Source: Halobacteriovorax sp. HLS (GTDB lineage Bacteria > Bdellovibrionota > Bacteriovoracia > Bacteriovoracales > Bacteriovoracaceae). Taken from it: a DNA stretch of 64,000 bases. Positions 26,475-35,225 of the stretch are shown one piece after another. The notes under the pieces were generated by a model. It searched no databases. It was not told where the DNA came from and saw only the letters and a list, made by a program, of their open reading frames with translations. Position 1 is the first letter of the stretch; every line of letters begins with the position of its first letter. The DNA lies in contig NZ_QOCL01000013.1 of assembly GCF_004006665.1 (NCBI RefSeq), forward strand, positions 117,977 to 181,976. Direction: 5' to 3'. Position numbers and translations under genes: made by a program.

Positions 26475-28571
26475 ATGAAGCGTAAGAATCTATCTTTAGT
26501 TCTTTTACTATCTATGAGTCCATCATTGGTTATGGCCAATAATAATTTGGCCGAATCTATTGAGAGCATAAAGAGTGCTAGTGTCCCTGATCATATAGTT
26601 AAAGAGATTGAACAGCTGAGTAAGCGCAATATTGTTCTAACAACTAGACCTACCTTTTGTCCCCTAAACTCAACGAGAAATGATGTCATTTTAAGTAGTG
26701 TTAAAAATATTGAGGCCATCTTTAAAGATGACTGTCTTGATAAAATGCAAGGAACCTTGGATCAAGTTCTTACAGGTGCAGATGATATTCAAACATCTAT
26801 AAATAATATGAGAGTTAACTCTGGTAAAGAAGAGGTGGATAGCTCTAGCACTGTGGCCGACACACTCGCGCCTGTTACAAATGTTACTGGAGACTTAAAT
26901 GGTGCTCAAATGGCCTCTTTAGTTAATGGGCTAGATACTTTATTTAATAAGAATAAATGTACATACCTAGATGACACTTCATTCTTAGAAAACTCTGCAA
27001 ATATAATTCAAAACTTTTCTCAATTTGGACTATACTCACCATCACCAACAGGTGTTACTGTGGCCTATGGTGGATTAGTCGTTGGCTCAATTTTGAAATT
27101 CATTAATAACTTATTTGAAGGTCGATTTGATTTTGAAAAAGACGAAGATCGAATGACTTTTATTAAGCTGAACTGTTCTTTTTATGATGTTCGTATAAAA
27201 ATGCAACAAGCTGGAATAATTGATATCTCTACTGATCAAAACTATAAAGATCTCGCTAGGGCGAATGAGCTTATTGCAATACTTTCAAAAATTTCATCTG
27301 ATGTTGATAAGGATTCTAAGACAATTTCTTTAGAATTAGAAAAAATTAAAAAACTTCAACTTGAACAAATTAAGAGTGATGAAATAAAATTCTTTAATTC
27401 ATTAAGTTCTAAACTTGTAAAAATTGAGTCACGTCCTGGTTTTCCTATTCAGGCGCAAAGAGATGCGCTACTAGACTTACTTACAGGCTCATATTCTGAA
27501 CTAGCTGTGGCCTTAGATAGTTATATTACTCCAGTTGAAGGACAGAGGCTTTCTAGACAAAATAGATCACTCTCAGAAATGATCTCTTCGTTGGATGAAG
27601 TAAAAAATTACGAAGAAGTAGAAAAACTTGAGAAAATGAGTGATTCACAACTAAATACTTTTGTTTCAAATCTTCAGTTTCATATTGACCGCGTAATGGG
27701 AGATATCTCGAAAAAGAAAGATGAGATGACAAAAGATATTGAGAAAATGAAGATTACAATAGATGAGATGACTCTGTCATATTCTGAGATAAGTAAAGTA
27801 GCTACTACTGGCAATGGTAAGAATGTTAATTCAGAGGTTCGTGCTCTTATTGATCAACTTACTGAGATTAAGATAAGACTTGAATCAATTACTGGAAAGA
27901 AAGAATTCTCAAGCGAAAATGGCAACGACGGTGCAGATCTAAAAATCCTTGAGGCCAATGATAAAATTGTTAATTATATCTATGGTGATTACGGAAAAGA
28001 CTTTATCGAGCATATGAGAAAGAAGAGTAAGAAAGTAAATGATCTCTTTATGAAGGATTTCTCAAAATTTGCAGACAAGTATCTGGATGTCGTTGATGGA
28101 GTCTATAGAATTAAAGATAGATCGACTCTTTCAGAAGATCAAATTGATAAAGTTTGTGTGTCAGCAAAAACATTGCGTGGAACATGGAAGTATGGACAGA
28201 AATGGGCAGAGATGGGATATGATTTCTTATCAACAAATAAAGATATTTTTGGAGAAAGTGGGTCGTATCTTAATAATGACCGAGATAAGATATTTAACAA
28301 CTCCCAAGGTGCTGTACTTGCAAGAAGAATTATTTCTGCTATGAAATTAGTTAAGAAATCAGCAATTGAGAATAAAACTGAAGAGATTCTTGTTTCTTGG
28401 AATGGAAAGAAGCACTCTATTGATAAAGCAATTGATATCTTAAAAGATGACTACAAGTACACTCTAGGTAAGAGTATGCTAGATATTCATAAATCTAGAG
28501 ATTATAATGGACTTCTTCAAAATCTATATGGAAAGTATCGTTGTGACTTAAGAGCAAACTACGAAAAATAA
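26475..28571 (+). CDS. Large exported coiled-coil protein
   Basis: The ATG at 26475 is preferred over a TTG one codon earlier because GGAG then lies seven bases upstream. The product is 698 residues. Residues 1-21 are a signal peptide (LSMSPSLVMANN). The mature protein is mostly helical: about residues 255-320 and 370-480 have strong heptad patterns (LELEKIKKLQLEQIKS, KKKDEMTKDIEKMK). A short hydrophobic Gly-rich patch (GVTVAYGGLVVGSILKF, near residue 195) could be a membrane-associated hairpin. There are several cysteines (KCTYLDD, NCSFYD, VCVSAKT, YRCDLR). I recognise no domain. It resembles the 13.9-17 kb protein in size class, location and composition but not obviously in sequence. Confidence 0.7.
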   Translation: MKRKNLSLVLLLSMSPSLVMANNNLAESIESIKSASVPDHIVKEIEQLSKRNIVLTTRPTFCPLNSTRNDVILSSVKNIEAIFKDDCLDKMQGTLDQVLTGADDIQTSINNMRVNSGKEEVDSSSTVADTLAPVTNVTGDLNGAQMASLVNGLDTLFNKNKCTYLDDTSFLENSANIIQNFSQFGLYSPSPTGVTVAYGGLVVGSILKFINNLFEGRFDFEKDEDRMTFIKLNCSFYDVRIKMQQAGIIDISTDQNYKDLARANELIAILSKISSDVDKDSKTISLELEKIKKLQLEQIKSDEIKFFNSLSSKLVKIESRPGFPIQAQRDALLDLLTGSYSELAVALDSYITPVEGQRLSRQNRSLSEMISSLDEVKNYEEVEKLEKMSDSQLNTFVSNLQFHIDRVMGDISKKKDEMTKDIEKMKITIDEMTLSYSEISKVATTGNGKNVNSEVRALIDQLTEIKIRLESITGKKEFSSENGNDGADLKILEANDKIVNYIYGDYGKDFIEHMRKKSKKVNDLFMKDFSKFADKYLDVVDGVYRIKDRSTLSEDQIDKVCVSAKTLRGTWKYGQKWAEMGYDFLSTNKDIFGESGSYLNNDRDKIFNNSQGAVLARRIISAMKLVKKSAIENKTEEILVSWNGKKHSIDKAIDILKDDYKYTLGKSMLDIHKSRDYNGLLQNLYGKYRCDLRANYEK

Positions 28572-28583
28572 AATTGAATGCTC

Positions 28584-28607
28584 GACTAGGTCTATAAAGG
28601 CCTAGTC
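28584..28607 (+). terminator. Hairpin terminator
   Basis: The stem GACTAGG / CCTAGTC with a 10-nt loop lies 13 nt after the exported coiled-coil gene and is followed by TAGCTTTATT. It overlaps the last codons of the convergent Hsp70-like gene, so this stretch is both coding and structural. Confidence 0.5.
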
Positions 28608-29864
28608 TAGCTTTATTGCATACTCGGAAAGACCACCAACAACTGAATTATAGATATTGTACTTAATGAGCTTTTCTTGTCCAAAGAGTTGACTCAACTC
28701 ATCTTGTATCAATTTAAACTGAGCACTACCACCAGTCAGACAAACTTGATCTACGTCTTCAATGCTTAGTTTTGATTGTTCAAATACATCTTTTAAAGAA
28801 GCTATGATTTTATCTATTACCACCTGAATCTTTTGATAATATTCTGTTGGAGAAATCTCCTGATTTATATTTATCCCAGGATACTTATACTGGAAAATAT
28901 ATTGATCGTTAGGGTTTGTTGAAATGGAGATCTTGGCCTGCTCAATTTCATTGAAAATAGGAAAGCCTAGCTGGCACTCTACAAGTGTAAATAATTGATC
29001 TAGCTTTCTTTTACTTTCTTCATCAATAGAAAATTTTTGGATTTCTTTTAAGTACTCCCATGTTTCTTTCTCTCTAAGGTGAGTTATGTGTGCGGGGGAG
29101 CAAAGCTTATTTAAAAGAAGCTTAGGGAATTTTAATATATTATTTCCAAAGGGAACTTGATATTCGAAGTCAGAACCAAAGTGTTTTGAGATGAATTTAT
29201 TCATTGTTTCGCCGTCTATGGCATCTCCTGCCACAAAGACCCCACTGAGTCCTAAAATATCATCTTGTGAGTAAGTTCCACTATGCAGCTTCATGAGAGT
29301 GAAATCTGAAGTTCCTCCTCCAAAGTCTGCGATGAGAACGATTTTTTCTTCTTTATTATCTTTATCAAAATCTAGTCCAGCAGCAAGTGGTTCAGGACAA
29401 AAAATGATCTCCTTAAAGCCAGCTAGTTCAGCAGCCTGTCTCATTCTGTCTTCAGCTAATTGGTCAGACTTCTTGTCTCTGGAATACATTGCTGGTCTAC
29501 CGAGAACTACTTTATCAACTTCACATTGTGTAAAGCTATCTGCTCTGTGCTTGAGTTCCCTAAGAAATACTGAAATTAACTCAGTGATTTTCATTTTTCG
29601 ATTATGGACTTCTGTACCACTATAGTTTGCTTCAGGTAAGAATTTCTTGAGGGATCTAAAAAATCTTCCTTCTCCATCATTTTCTACATATTGTTCAATG
29701 GCCTCTTTTCCATAGAACCACTTTCCCTTGCTTGGAGTAAATAAGAGTGATCTTAAAATGAAGGATCCGTCCTTTTCAAGAGGCACAGGAGTAATCGTTC
29801 CTGAATCGCAAATATAATTTAGTAGTGAGTTTGAGGTTCCAAAGTCAATTGCATAGTGGGCCAT
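28602..29864 (-). CDS. Hsp70-like ATPase (YegD type)
   Basis: The product is 420 residues and corresponds only to the actin-like nucleotide-binding domain of Hsp70; no peptide-binding domain follows. Visible motifs are AIDFGTSNS (phosphate 1), LGRPAMYS, EPLAAGLDF (connect 1), IADFGGGTSDFT (phosphate 2) and LTGGSAQFKLI (adenosine). This fits the YegD group of DnaK-like proteins, whose clients are not known. GGAAG lies before the ATG. A strong terminator ends only about ten bases before the start codon, so the gene's transcription needs either read-through or a promoter inside that hairpin. Confidence 0.85.
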   Translation of the reverse strand: MAHYAIDFGTSNSLLNYICDSGTITPVPLEKDGSFILRSLLFTPSKGKWFYGKEAIEQYVENDGEGRFFRSLKKFLPEANYSGTEVHNRKMKITELISVFLRELKHRADSFTQCEVDKVVLGRPAMYSRDKKSDQLAEDRMRQAAELAGFKEIIFCPEPLAAGLDFDKDNKEEKIVLIADFGGGTSDFTLMKLHSGTYSQDDILGLSGVFVAGDAIDGETMNKFISKHFGSDFEYQVPFGNNILKFPKLLLNKLCSPAHITHLREKETWEYLKEIQKFSIDEESKRKLDQLFTLVECQLGFPIFNEIEQAKISISTNPNDQYIFQYKYPGININQEISPTEYYQKIQVVIDKIIASLKDVFEQSKLSIEDVDQVCLTGGSAQFKLIQDELSQLFGQEKLIKYNIYNSVVGGLSEYAIKLD

Positions 29865-29873
29865 AATTCTTCC

Positions 29874-29901
29874 ATAAAAAAAGGCCGCATTTTGCGGCCT
29901 T
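29874..29901 (-). terminator. Rho-independent terminator abutting the next gene
   Basis: Read leftwards, a perfect 9-bp stem AAGGCCGCA / TGCGGCCTT with a 3-nt loop is followed by seven T. It terminates the M1-like peptidase gene that ends at 29907. The T-run stops about ten bases before the ATG of the Hsp70-like gene, overlapping the space where its leader should be. Confidence 0.85.
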
Positions 29902-29906
29902 ATAGA

Positions 29907-31241
29907 TTATAGCAGATCTCGTAATTGTTTAGAAGTTAATTGAACATGGTAAATATTTTCAACTGGAGTTGTATCCTCTTTATCAATACCATTTTTTCCA
30001 TAGATATACTTATTGAATTCATCGTCAAGAGAAACGTTATAGTAGTTCTCAATCGCTTTTTGAAACTCATGTGTCTTGAATGGTCTAAACTTTCTCTCAC
30101 TAAAGAAGTTCTTTAGAAATACCTTAAAACTTTCTTGCTTTGAAAACTTTAAATTCAGATGCCCAATAAATTTCATTCCCTTCGTGTACGCACGACGATC
30201 GGTGGTTCTCTTATAAGTTGAATGAGATGCCATATCCGTTTTAGATAATGAAAATGTAGAGTAAGACTTATAACCTGAATCTCTCCAACTCGCTATAGCT
30301 TCGTCTACCCATCCAGAATTCCCATGTGCAGGCATAATTCCTCTCGCGAAGTAGCTATGAATCAATTCATGTCCTAAGGCACTAAAGCTTGTAATCGTAG
30401 CTCCACAATACTCCATACCGCCAGAGCCTGCTCCGTAGATAATCAATTGAGGATGTGGCCATGGCCCGTAGTCTTTTTCTAACTCAGCAAGAACGGAAAG
30501 TGCCTTATTCATAAATCGAGTCACTGACTGATTAGAGTAAACTGTTACTGGAATCTCTCTACCATCAATTGATTTATAGACTTTTTTTAATTCGTCTTTT
30601 AGACCTTTTTTAGATAAGTGATAGAATAGTGAACTAGCAGTGAATGTTGCAGGATATTTAACTTGCCAGTGGTTTCTTTCAAGTTCTGTTACTTCACCAT
30701 TAGTGTAAAGAACGTGTTCAACTTCAGAATTTAAAATTTTTATTTCAAAATTATTTTCGTATTGATCAAATTCTAAATTTGTTGGTAGATATTGCTCTAG
30801 ATATTGTCTGTCACTTAGATCACTCATCCAAAAGGCACTTCTCACATAATCTGAACTCCATGAGAGATTTGAAGTAATTTCATTTTCAATTACTAACTCG
30901 TGGGCACCGGCCTGAAGAGTTCTATCTAGATATCTGACTGTTGATACTCCGTCTAAACTAGTTGTTTGAGAGCTAACTTCTTTTCCGTTAATCATGATCT
31001 TCGTTGGAGTTTCAACTAGGTCAAATATTGGTTTTCCATTAGATTCTTGAATAAATTTAATTTTAGTAGAGGCCGTTAATTTTCTCTTTGAAATATCATA
31101 ACTCAGCACTGAGTGGGCCGTTTTGAAATCGACGAATACACCTAATGCATCTCTTCCAAGATTTAGAGATGGTGGAGCTTGATGCAAATTGGCAAATGTT
31201 GATAAAGATAATAGCAAAGCTATTAATGCTAGGGTTTTCAT
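29907..31241 (-). CDS. Exported M1-like zinc metallopeptidase
   Basis: The product is 444 residues with a signal peptide (ALIALLLSLSTFA), so it acts in the periplasm or outside the cell. The zinc-binding gluzincin motif is intact: His291-Glu292-x-x-His295 in GHELIHSYF and, 18 residues on, Glu314 in GWVDEAIASW. SGGMEYCGA just before it corresponds to the G-x-M-E-[NY] substrate motif of M1 aminopeptidases. Residues 30-200 are beta-rich, as in the M1 N-terminal domain. The protein is about half the length of typical M1 enzymes and lacks the C-terminal HEAT-like region. The substrate is unknown; a role in digesting prey or environmental protein is inference. Confidence 0.8.
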   Translation of the reverse strand: MKTLALIALLLSLSTFANLHQAPPSLNLGRDALGVFVDFKTAHSVLSYDISKRKLTASTKIKFIQESNGKPIFDLVETPTKIMINGKEVSSQTTSLDGVSTVRYLDRTLQAGAHELVIENEITSNLSWSSDYVRSAFWMSDLSDRQYLEQYLPTNLEFDQYENNFEIKILNSEVEHVLYTNGEVTELERNHWQVKYPATFTASSLFYHLSKKGLKDELKKVYKSIDGREIPVTVYSNQSVTRFMNKALSVLAELEKDYGPWPHPQLIIYGAGSGGMEYCGATITSFSALGHELIHSYFARGIMPAHGNSGWVDEAIASWRDSGYKSYSTFSLSKTDMASHSTYKRTTDRRAYTKGMKFIGHLNLKFSKQESFKVFLKNFFSERKFRPFKTHEFQKAIENYYNVSLDDEFNKYIYGKNGIDKEDTTPVENIYHVQLTSKQLRDLL

Positions 31242-31482
31242 AAATCCTCCTGATTTAAAATACGTCTAGTTTATCGCAAATAATGAGTTGAGGATGAAAT
31301 GTAATATTATTTTATATTTCTATACCTGATGTTTAGACTCAGATTAATGCAAGCTTATTTGTCAGTAGTTTATTTTATATGCCCAGTTTATTGGTCATCT
31401 CCGTCATATTAACGAATAGTTAGACTGCAAATGGCCTTCGCGTTAGAATGAGATAGTATATGTATTGATTAGGGGTAATGTG

Positions 31483-33096
31483 ATGGATAGCTATGATTTT
31501 ATCATTGTAGGTAGTGGTTTTGGCGGCTCGGTTAGTGCTTGTAGACTCACGCAGAAGAACTACAAAGTTGCGCTCTTAGAAAAAGGGCGTGATTACAGAT
31601 CGAAGTCAAAATTTCCAAAAACTAACTGGGATATATATAACTATCTTTGGGCACCTATTATTAGATGTTTTGGAATTCAATCCATTACAGTTTTAAAGAA
31701 TCTCTTGGTTCTTCATGGAGTAGGAGTTGGAGGGGGAAGCTTAGTTTACGCAAATACTTTGCTACGTCCTGCTAAGAAGATTTTCAACAGTTCATTTTGG
31801 CCTTCTAACTTAGATTGGAATACTGAACTAGATCATCACTATAATACGGCCTCTAAAATGTTAGGTGTTACTAAGAACCCTAAACTTCATGCAGGTGAAA
31901 AAATACTAGAAGAACTTTCAAAAGAACTCAACTGTCATCACACATTTGAAGAAACAAATATTGGAGTTTACTTCGATGGTGAGCAGGGAGTAGATCAGGA
32001 TGACCCATACTTTAGCGGCGATGGCCCTAAAAGAAGATCATGTACAAGTTGTGGAAGTTGTATGATTGGTTGTCCTGAGGGAGCAAAGAATACTCTAGAT
32101 AAGAATTATCTTCACTTTGCAAGTAAGTGGGGGGCAGATATCTTTGCTGAGACTACTGTAGATAAAATTGAAAAAGTTGATGATGAATATGTCGTTACAA
32201 CTTTCAATACCTGTGGAATATTTAGAAAGAAGAGAGTCTTTAAAGCAAAGAAAGTTATTCTAAGTGCCGGAGTAATGGGAACGTTAGATATTCTCTATCG
32301 AAATAAGCTCGTTCATAAAACTCTTCCAGATATCTCAAATAGACTAGGTGAAGTGGTAAGAACTAATGGCGAGAGTCTATTGGGGGTTACCAGTAAGAAG
32401 TATAGAGGGGATTTATCTGAAGGTGTTGCCATTGGAGCTCAAATCAGACCAGATGAACACACAAAGATTGAAGCTGTTCGCTATCCTAAAGGAAGTGACT
32501 TTATGAAGCTTTTGACAGTACCTCTAACCGAAAGTGGTTCTCGTCTTTCTAGACCCTTTAAGATGATAAGAAGTTTAGTTCAAAACTTTATCCCCTTTTC
32601 AAAAATACTCCTAAGTAGAGATTGGGCATCAAACTCTGTTATTCTCTTAGTTATGCAGTCTCTTGATTCAAAGATGTCATTACGCTTTGGTAGAACTATG
32701 TTTAGAGGATTCACTAAGGGATTAATTGGAGATATGGGAGACGAGGTTATGGAGACATCAATCCCTGTTGCACAAGAAAGTGCAAAGATCATAGCGAAGA
32801 ATATTGATGGGCAGGCCCTTAACTGTAGTTTGGAAGTGGCCGCTGGAAGTATTGCAACGGCCCATGTGCTAGGCGGAGCAGTGATGGCCCAAACAGTAGA
32901 CACTGGAGTGGTGGATACTAATCACGAAGTTTTTGGATATAATGGTTTATATATTTGTGATGCGAGTGTTATACCTGCAAATCTCGCAGTTAACCCCTCC
33001 CTTACAATTTGTGCTTTAGCAGAGAGGTTTTCATCTCAATTTGAAATGATAGGCCATAGCAAAAGAGAAATTAAATTTAGTACTTTAGAGGCATAA
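31483..33096 (+). CDS. GMC oxidoreductase, cholesterol-oxidase-like
   Basis: The ATG at 31483 (AGGGG upstream) gives 537 residues; a TTG at 31465 would add six. Residues 5-35 are a dinucleotide-binding fold (YDFIIVGSGFGGSVSA). GVGVGGGSLVYAN follows, as in FAD-dependent GMC oxidoreductases, and the C-terminal GGAVMAQTVDTGVVDTNHEVFG plus NPSLTICALAERF completes the family. Near residue 187 there is C-x2-C-x2-C-x3-C-P (CTSCGSCMIGCPEG), identical in spacing to a [4Fe-4S] ferredoxin motif and known to me from the actinobacterial cholesterol-oxidase-like branch. No signal peptide. The substrate is unknown; sterol or other alcohol is only an analogy. The GT51 gene starts 2 nt downstream. Confidence 0.85.
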   Translation: MDSYDFIIVGSGFGGSVSACRLTQKNYKVALLEKGRDYRSKSKFPKTNWDIYNYLWAPIIRCFGIQSITVLKNLLVLHGVGVGGGSLVYANTLLRPAKKIFNSSFWPSNLDWNTELDHHYNTASKMLGVTKNPKLHAGEKILEELSKELNCHHTFEETNIGVYFDGEQGVDQDDPYFSGDGPKRRSCTSCGSCMIGCPEGAKNTLDKNYLHFASKWGADIFAETTVDKIEKVDDEYVVTTFNTCGIFRKKRVFKAKKVILSAGVMGTLDILYRNKLVHKTLPDISNRLGEVVRTNGESLLGVTSKKYRGDLSEGVAIGAQIRPDEHTKIEAVRYPKGSDFMKLLTVPLTESGSRLSRPFKMIRSLVQNFIPFSKILLSRDWASNSVILLVMQSLDSKMSLRFGRTMFRGFTKGLIGDMGDEVMETSIPVAQESAKIIAKNIDGQALNCSLEVAAGSIATAHVLGGAVMAQTVDTGVVDTNHEVFGYNGLYICDASVIPANLAVNPSLTICALAERFSSQFEMIGHSKREIKFSTLEA

Positions 33097-33098
33097 TT

Positions 33099-34031
33099 AT
33101 GAAAAAGAGAATTCTACTACCACTATTATCAATTTTTGTACTGCTCATTATTGTGGCCCTATATATTTTCAAAATTCCTTTTGGTGATATAGGTAAGCTT
33201 GAAAAGCAGTATGTTAAAGTTGAATTAACCAAGGATAAGAAATCTCCAGTTGAATATTCAATTGTAGAAAAGATGCCTAAGGGTTGGGTTCAATTAAAAG
33301 ATATCTCTCCTCATGCTGTTAAGGCCATTATGTTAAGTGAAGATTGGTTTTTCTATGGTCACGATGGGGTTGATCTCTCTCAAGTTAAAGAAGCTGCATT
33401 AGATGGAATAAAAGGTGAGAAACTCAGAGGTGCAAGTACTATTTCTCAACAAGTGACAAAGAACTTATTCTTAAGTAACGATAGAACAGTTCAAAGAAAG
33501 TTTAGAGAGCTTTTAATTACTCTCTACCTTGAGAAGAAAGTGTCTAAAGACAAAATTTTAGAAATATATCTCAATATTATTCAATACGGAAAGTCCCTTT
33601 ATGGAATTAAGGCCGCTTCTAAGAAATACTTTAAAAAGTCTCCAAAGAACTTAAATGCCTATGAAGGAGCATTCTTAGCTATGTTACTTCCTAGTCCTGT
33701 TCGTTATGGTCAGTCTTATAAGGATCGTAAATTAACAAAATTTGCCAAAGAAACTATGGATAATATTATTGATAAAATGGTTTTGGCAAAAGTCCTTACT
33801 AAAGAAGAAGGGGCAAGGGAAAAAAAGCGCAGGCTTTCTTTTACAAGATCAAAATCTAAAGTTAAAGGTCTTGGAAATATGCAGAAAATTAAGAGTCACG
33901 ATGATGGGAGAAATTGGGAGAAACGTTATGAATATGATCCTGATCTTGCCGTAAAAGAAGACTTCAAATATGACCCTGACGCTATTAATGAAGATGATTT
34001 AAATGTTAAAGAAGAGTTCACTGTTGAATAG
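33099..34031 (+). CDS. Monofunctional GT51 peptidoglycan transglycosylase
   Basis: The product is 310 residues: one N-terminal transmembrane helix (residues 5-23), then a complete GT51 domain that polymerises lipid II into glycan strands on the periplasmic face. Family motifs are SEDWFFYGHDGVD (catalytic Glu), GASTISQQVTKNLFL, RKFRELLITLYLEKKVSKD and EIYLNIIQYG, all in order. No transpeptidase domain follows, as in MtgA. The last 60 residues are a charged tail rich in Asp, Glu and Lys (KEDFKYDPDAINEDD), not part of the standard fold. It follows the GMC oxidoreductase by 2 nt and is probably co-transcribed with it. Confidence 0.9.
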   Translation: MKKRILLPLLSIFVLLIIVALYIFKIPFGDIGKLEKQYVKVELTKDKKSPVEYSIVEKMPKGWVQLKDISPHAVKAIMLSEDWFFYGHDGVDLSQVKEAALDGIKGEKLRGASTISQQVTKNLFLSNDRTVQRKFRELLITLYLEKKVSKDKILEIYLNIIQYGKSLYGIKAASKKYFKKSPKNLNAYEGAFLAMLLPSPVRYGQSYKDRKLTKFAKETMDNIIDKMVLAKVLTKEEGAREKKRRLSFTRSKSKVKGLGNMQKIKSHDDGRNWEKRYEYDPDLAVKEDFKYDPDAINEDDLNVKEEFTVE

Positions 34032-34222
34032 CAATTTCAGTAATTTAGAGGGCCCTTATTCTATCTAAGAATGGGGGCAATTCGCCCTATCTCTGCGTTG
34101 TAAAAGTGTCTAAATGATACTCATTGTCCAAAGTATAACCACCCTCAGAACATATTCTCAATAGCTTATGTTGGCCTATATTTTGCTATATATAGCTCAT
34201 TATATATCTATTTGGAGGAATT

Positions 34223-35164
34223 GTGTTAAACGGCAAACATATTATCAAATTACTTATGTGTTTAATTCTATCTATTCATTTTGTGAGTGCAGATACTGAC
34301 AATGTTAATATCGACCCTGTTGTTGATGATGTTATGAGCTCTACGCCAAACACTCCTGATACAGATATAGATAGCTCTACTAATAGAACATCTAATAGCG
34401 ATAGAAATTTATCTGGTCTAGGCCTAGATGATTACGAAAAAGTTGCTAAGCAAATATTCTTAGTTAAAGAGGCCATGAGTGACGACTATGCTGTAGGAGA
34501 TGGACTTACTTTAACTCTCTATATTTTACGCTATCTCGCAGAAGTGGGAGAGTATGAATTAAAGAATGAAGACATCGTTCAGCTGGTTAATGCATTTGAG
34601 AAAATTACGGGCGAACAACTAGATGAGAAAGTAAAAGATGTTGTTGCAGGAATTGCAAGAATTGAGTTTGGTAAAAAAGATGATACTTACTTTGCTAAAA
34701 TTTTCACAATCAATAAAGATGGAATTATTATTCCAATCCACGAAAAAGGTGATGATGGAAAGATTGATGAAATTCGTTACGCTAAAATAAAGAATAAAGC
34801 GAAGATTAAATTTACTGATGTTGTTACGAGTGTTCAAAAAAGTGAAATAAAGAGATTTCTTACTGAGAAAATATCTCTACCAATCATATCTGAGTCTTGG
34901 CTTCCACCATTGAATCAACTTCATAAAGACGTAGATCATGAAATAGGTACTTACCTGCGTGACACTAATATTATTCCTATGCGTGTTACGATGAAAGGAA
35001 TCTTCATTAAGGTTAAGACAAAAACTTTCTTAAAGAATATGGATTTCTATGTCCGTAAAGTCTATACATTGGCCGGCAGAGAAAAGAATGGTCAACCAAT
35101 TCCATCGTTCATCATGAGAATGAGAGCTGGGCTTGTGAATGTTAAGATCTCTATCGATCAGTAA
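34223..35164 (+). CDS. Exported protein of unknown function
   Basis: The start is GTG with GGAGG five bases before it. The product is 313 residues. A signal peptide ends near HFVSADT, then an acidic Ser/Thr/Asp-rich stretch (VVDDVMSSTPNTPDTD) runs to about residue 65. The rest is a compact mixed domain (IFTINKDGIIIPIHEKGDDGKIDE, TYLRDTNIIPMRVTMKGIFIKV), ending in FIMRMRAGLVNVKISID. The late strands look like a beta domain that might face the outer membrane. The 190 nt before it hold AT-rich promoter-like sequence and two overlapping G/C-rich hairpins near 34060-34095. No family is recognised. Confidence 0.65.
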   Translation: MLNGKHIIKLLMCLILSIHFVSADTDNVNIDPVVDDVMSSTPNTPDTDIDSSTNRTSNSDRNLSGLGLDDYEKVAKQIFLVKEAMSDDYAVGDGLTLTLYILRYLAEVGEYELKNEDIVQLVNAFEKITGEQLDEKVKDVVAGIARIEFGKKDDTYFAKIFTINKDGIIIPIHEKGDDGKIDEIRYAKIKNKAKIKFTDVVTSVQKSEIKRFLTEKISLPIISESWLPPLNQLHKDVDHEIGTYLRDTNIIPMRVTMKGIFIKVKTKTFLKNMDFYVRKVYTLAGREKNGQPIPSFIMRMRAGLVNVKISIDQ

Positions 35165-35225
35165 TTTAATGCATTTAGAAAAGACAATCATATTATTCCT
35201 TGCTACATAGTAGTGAGGAGTATTT

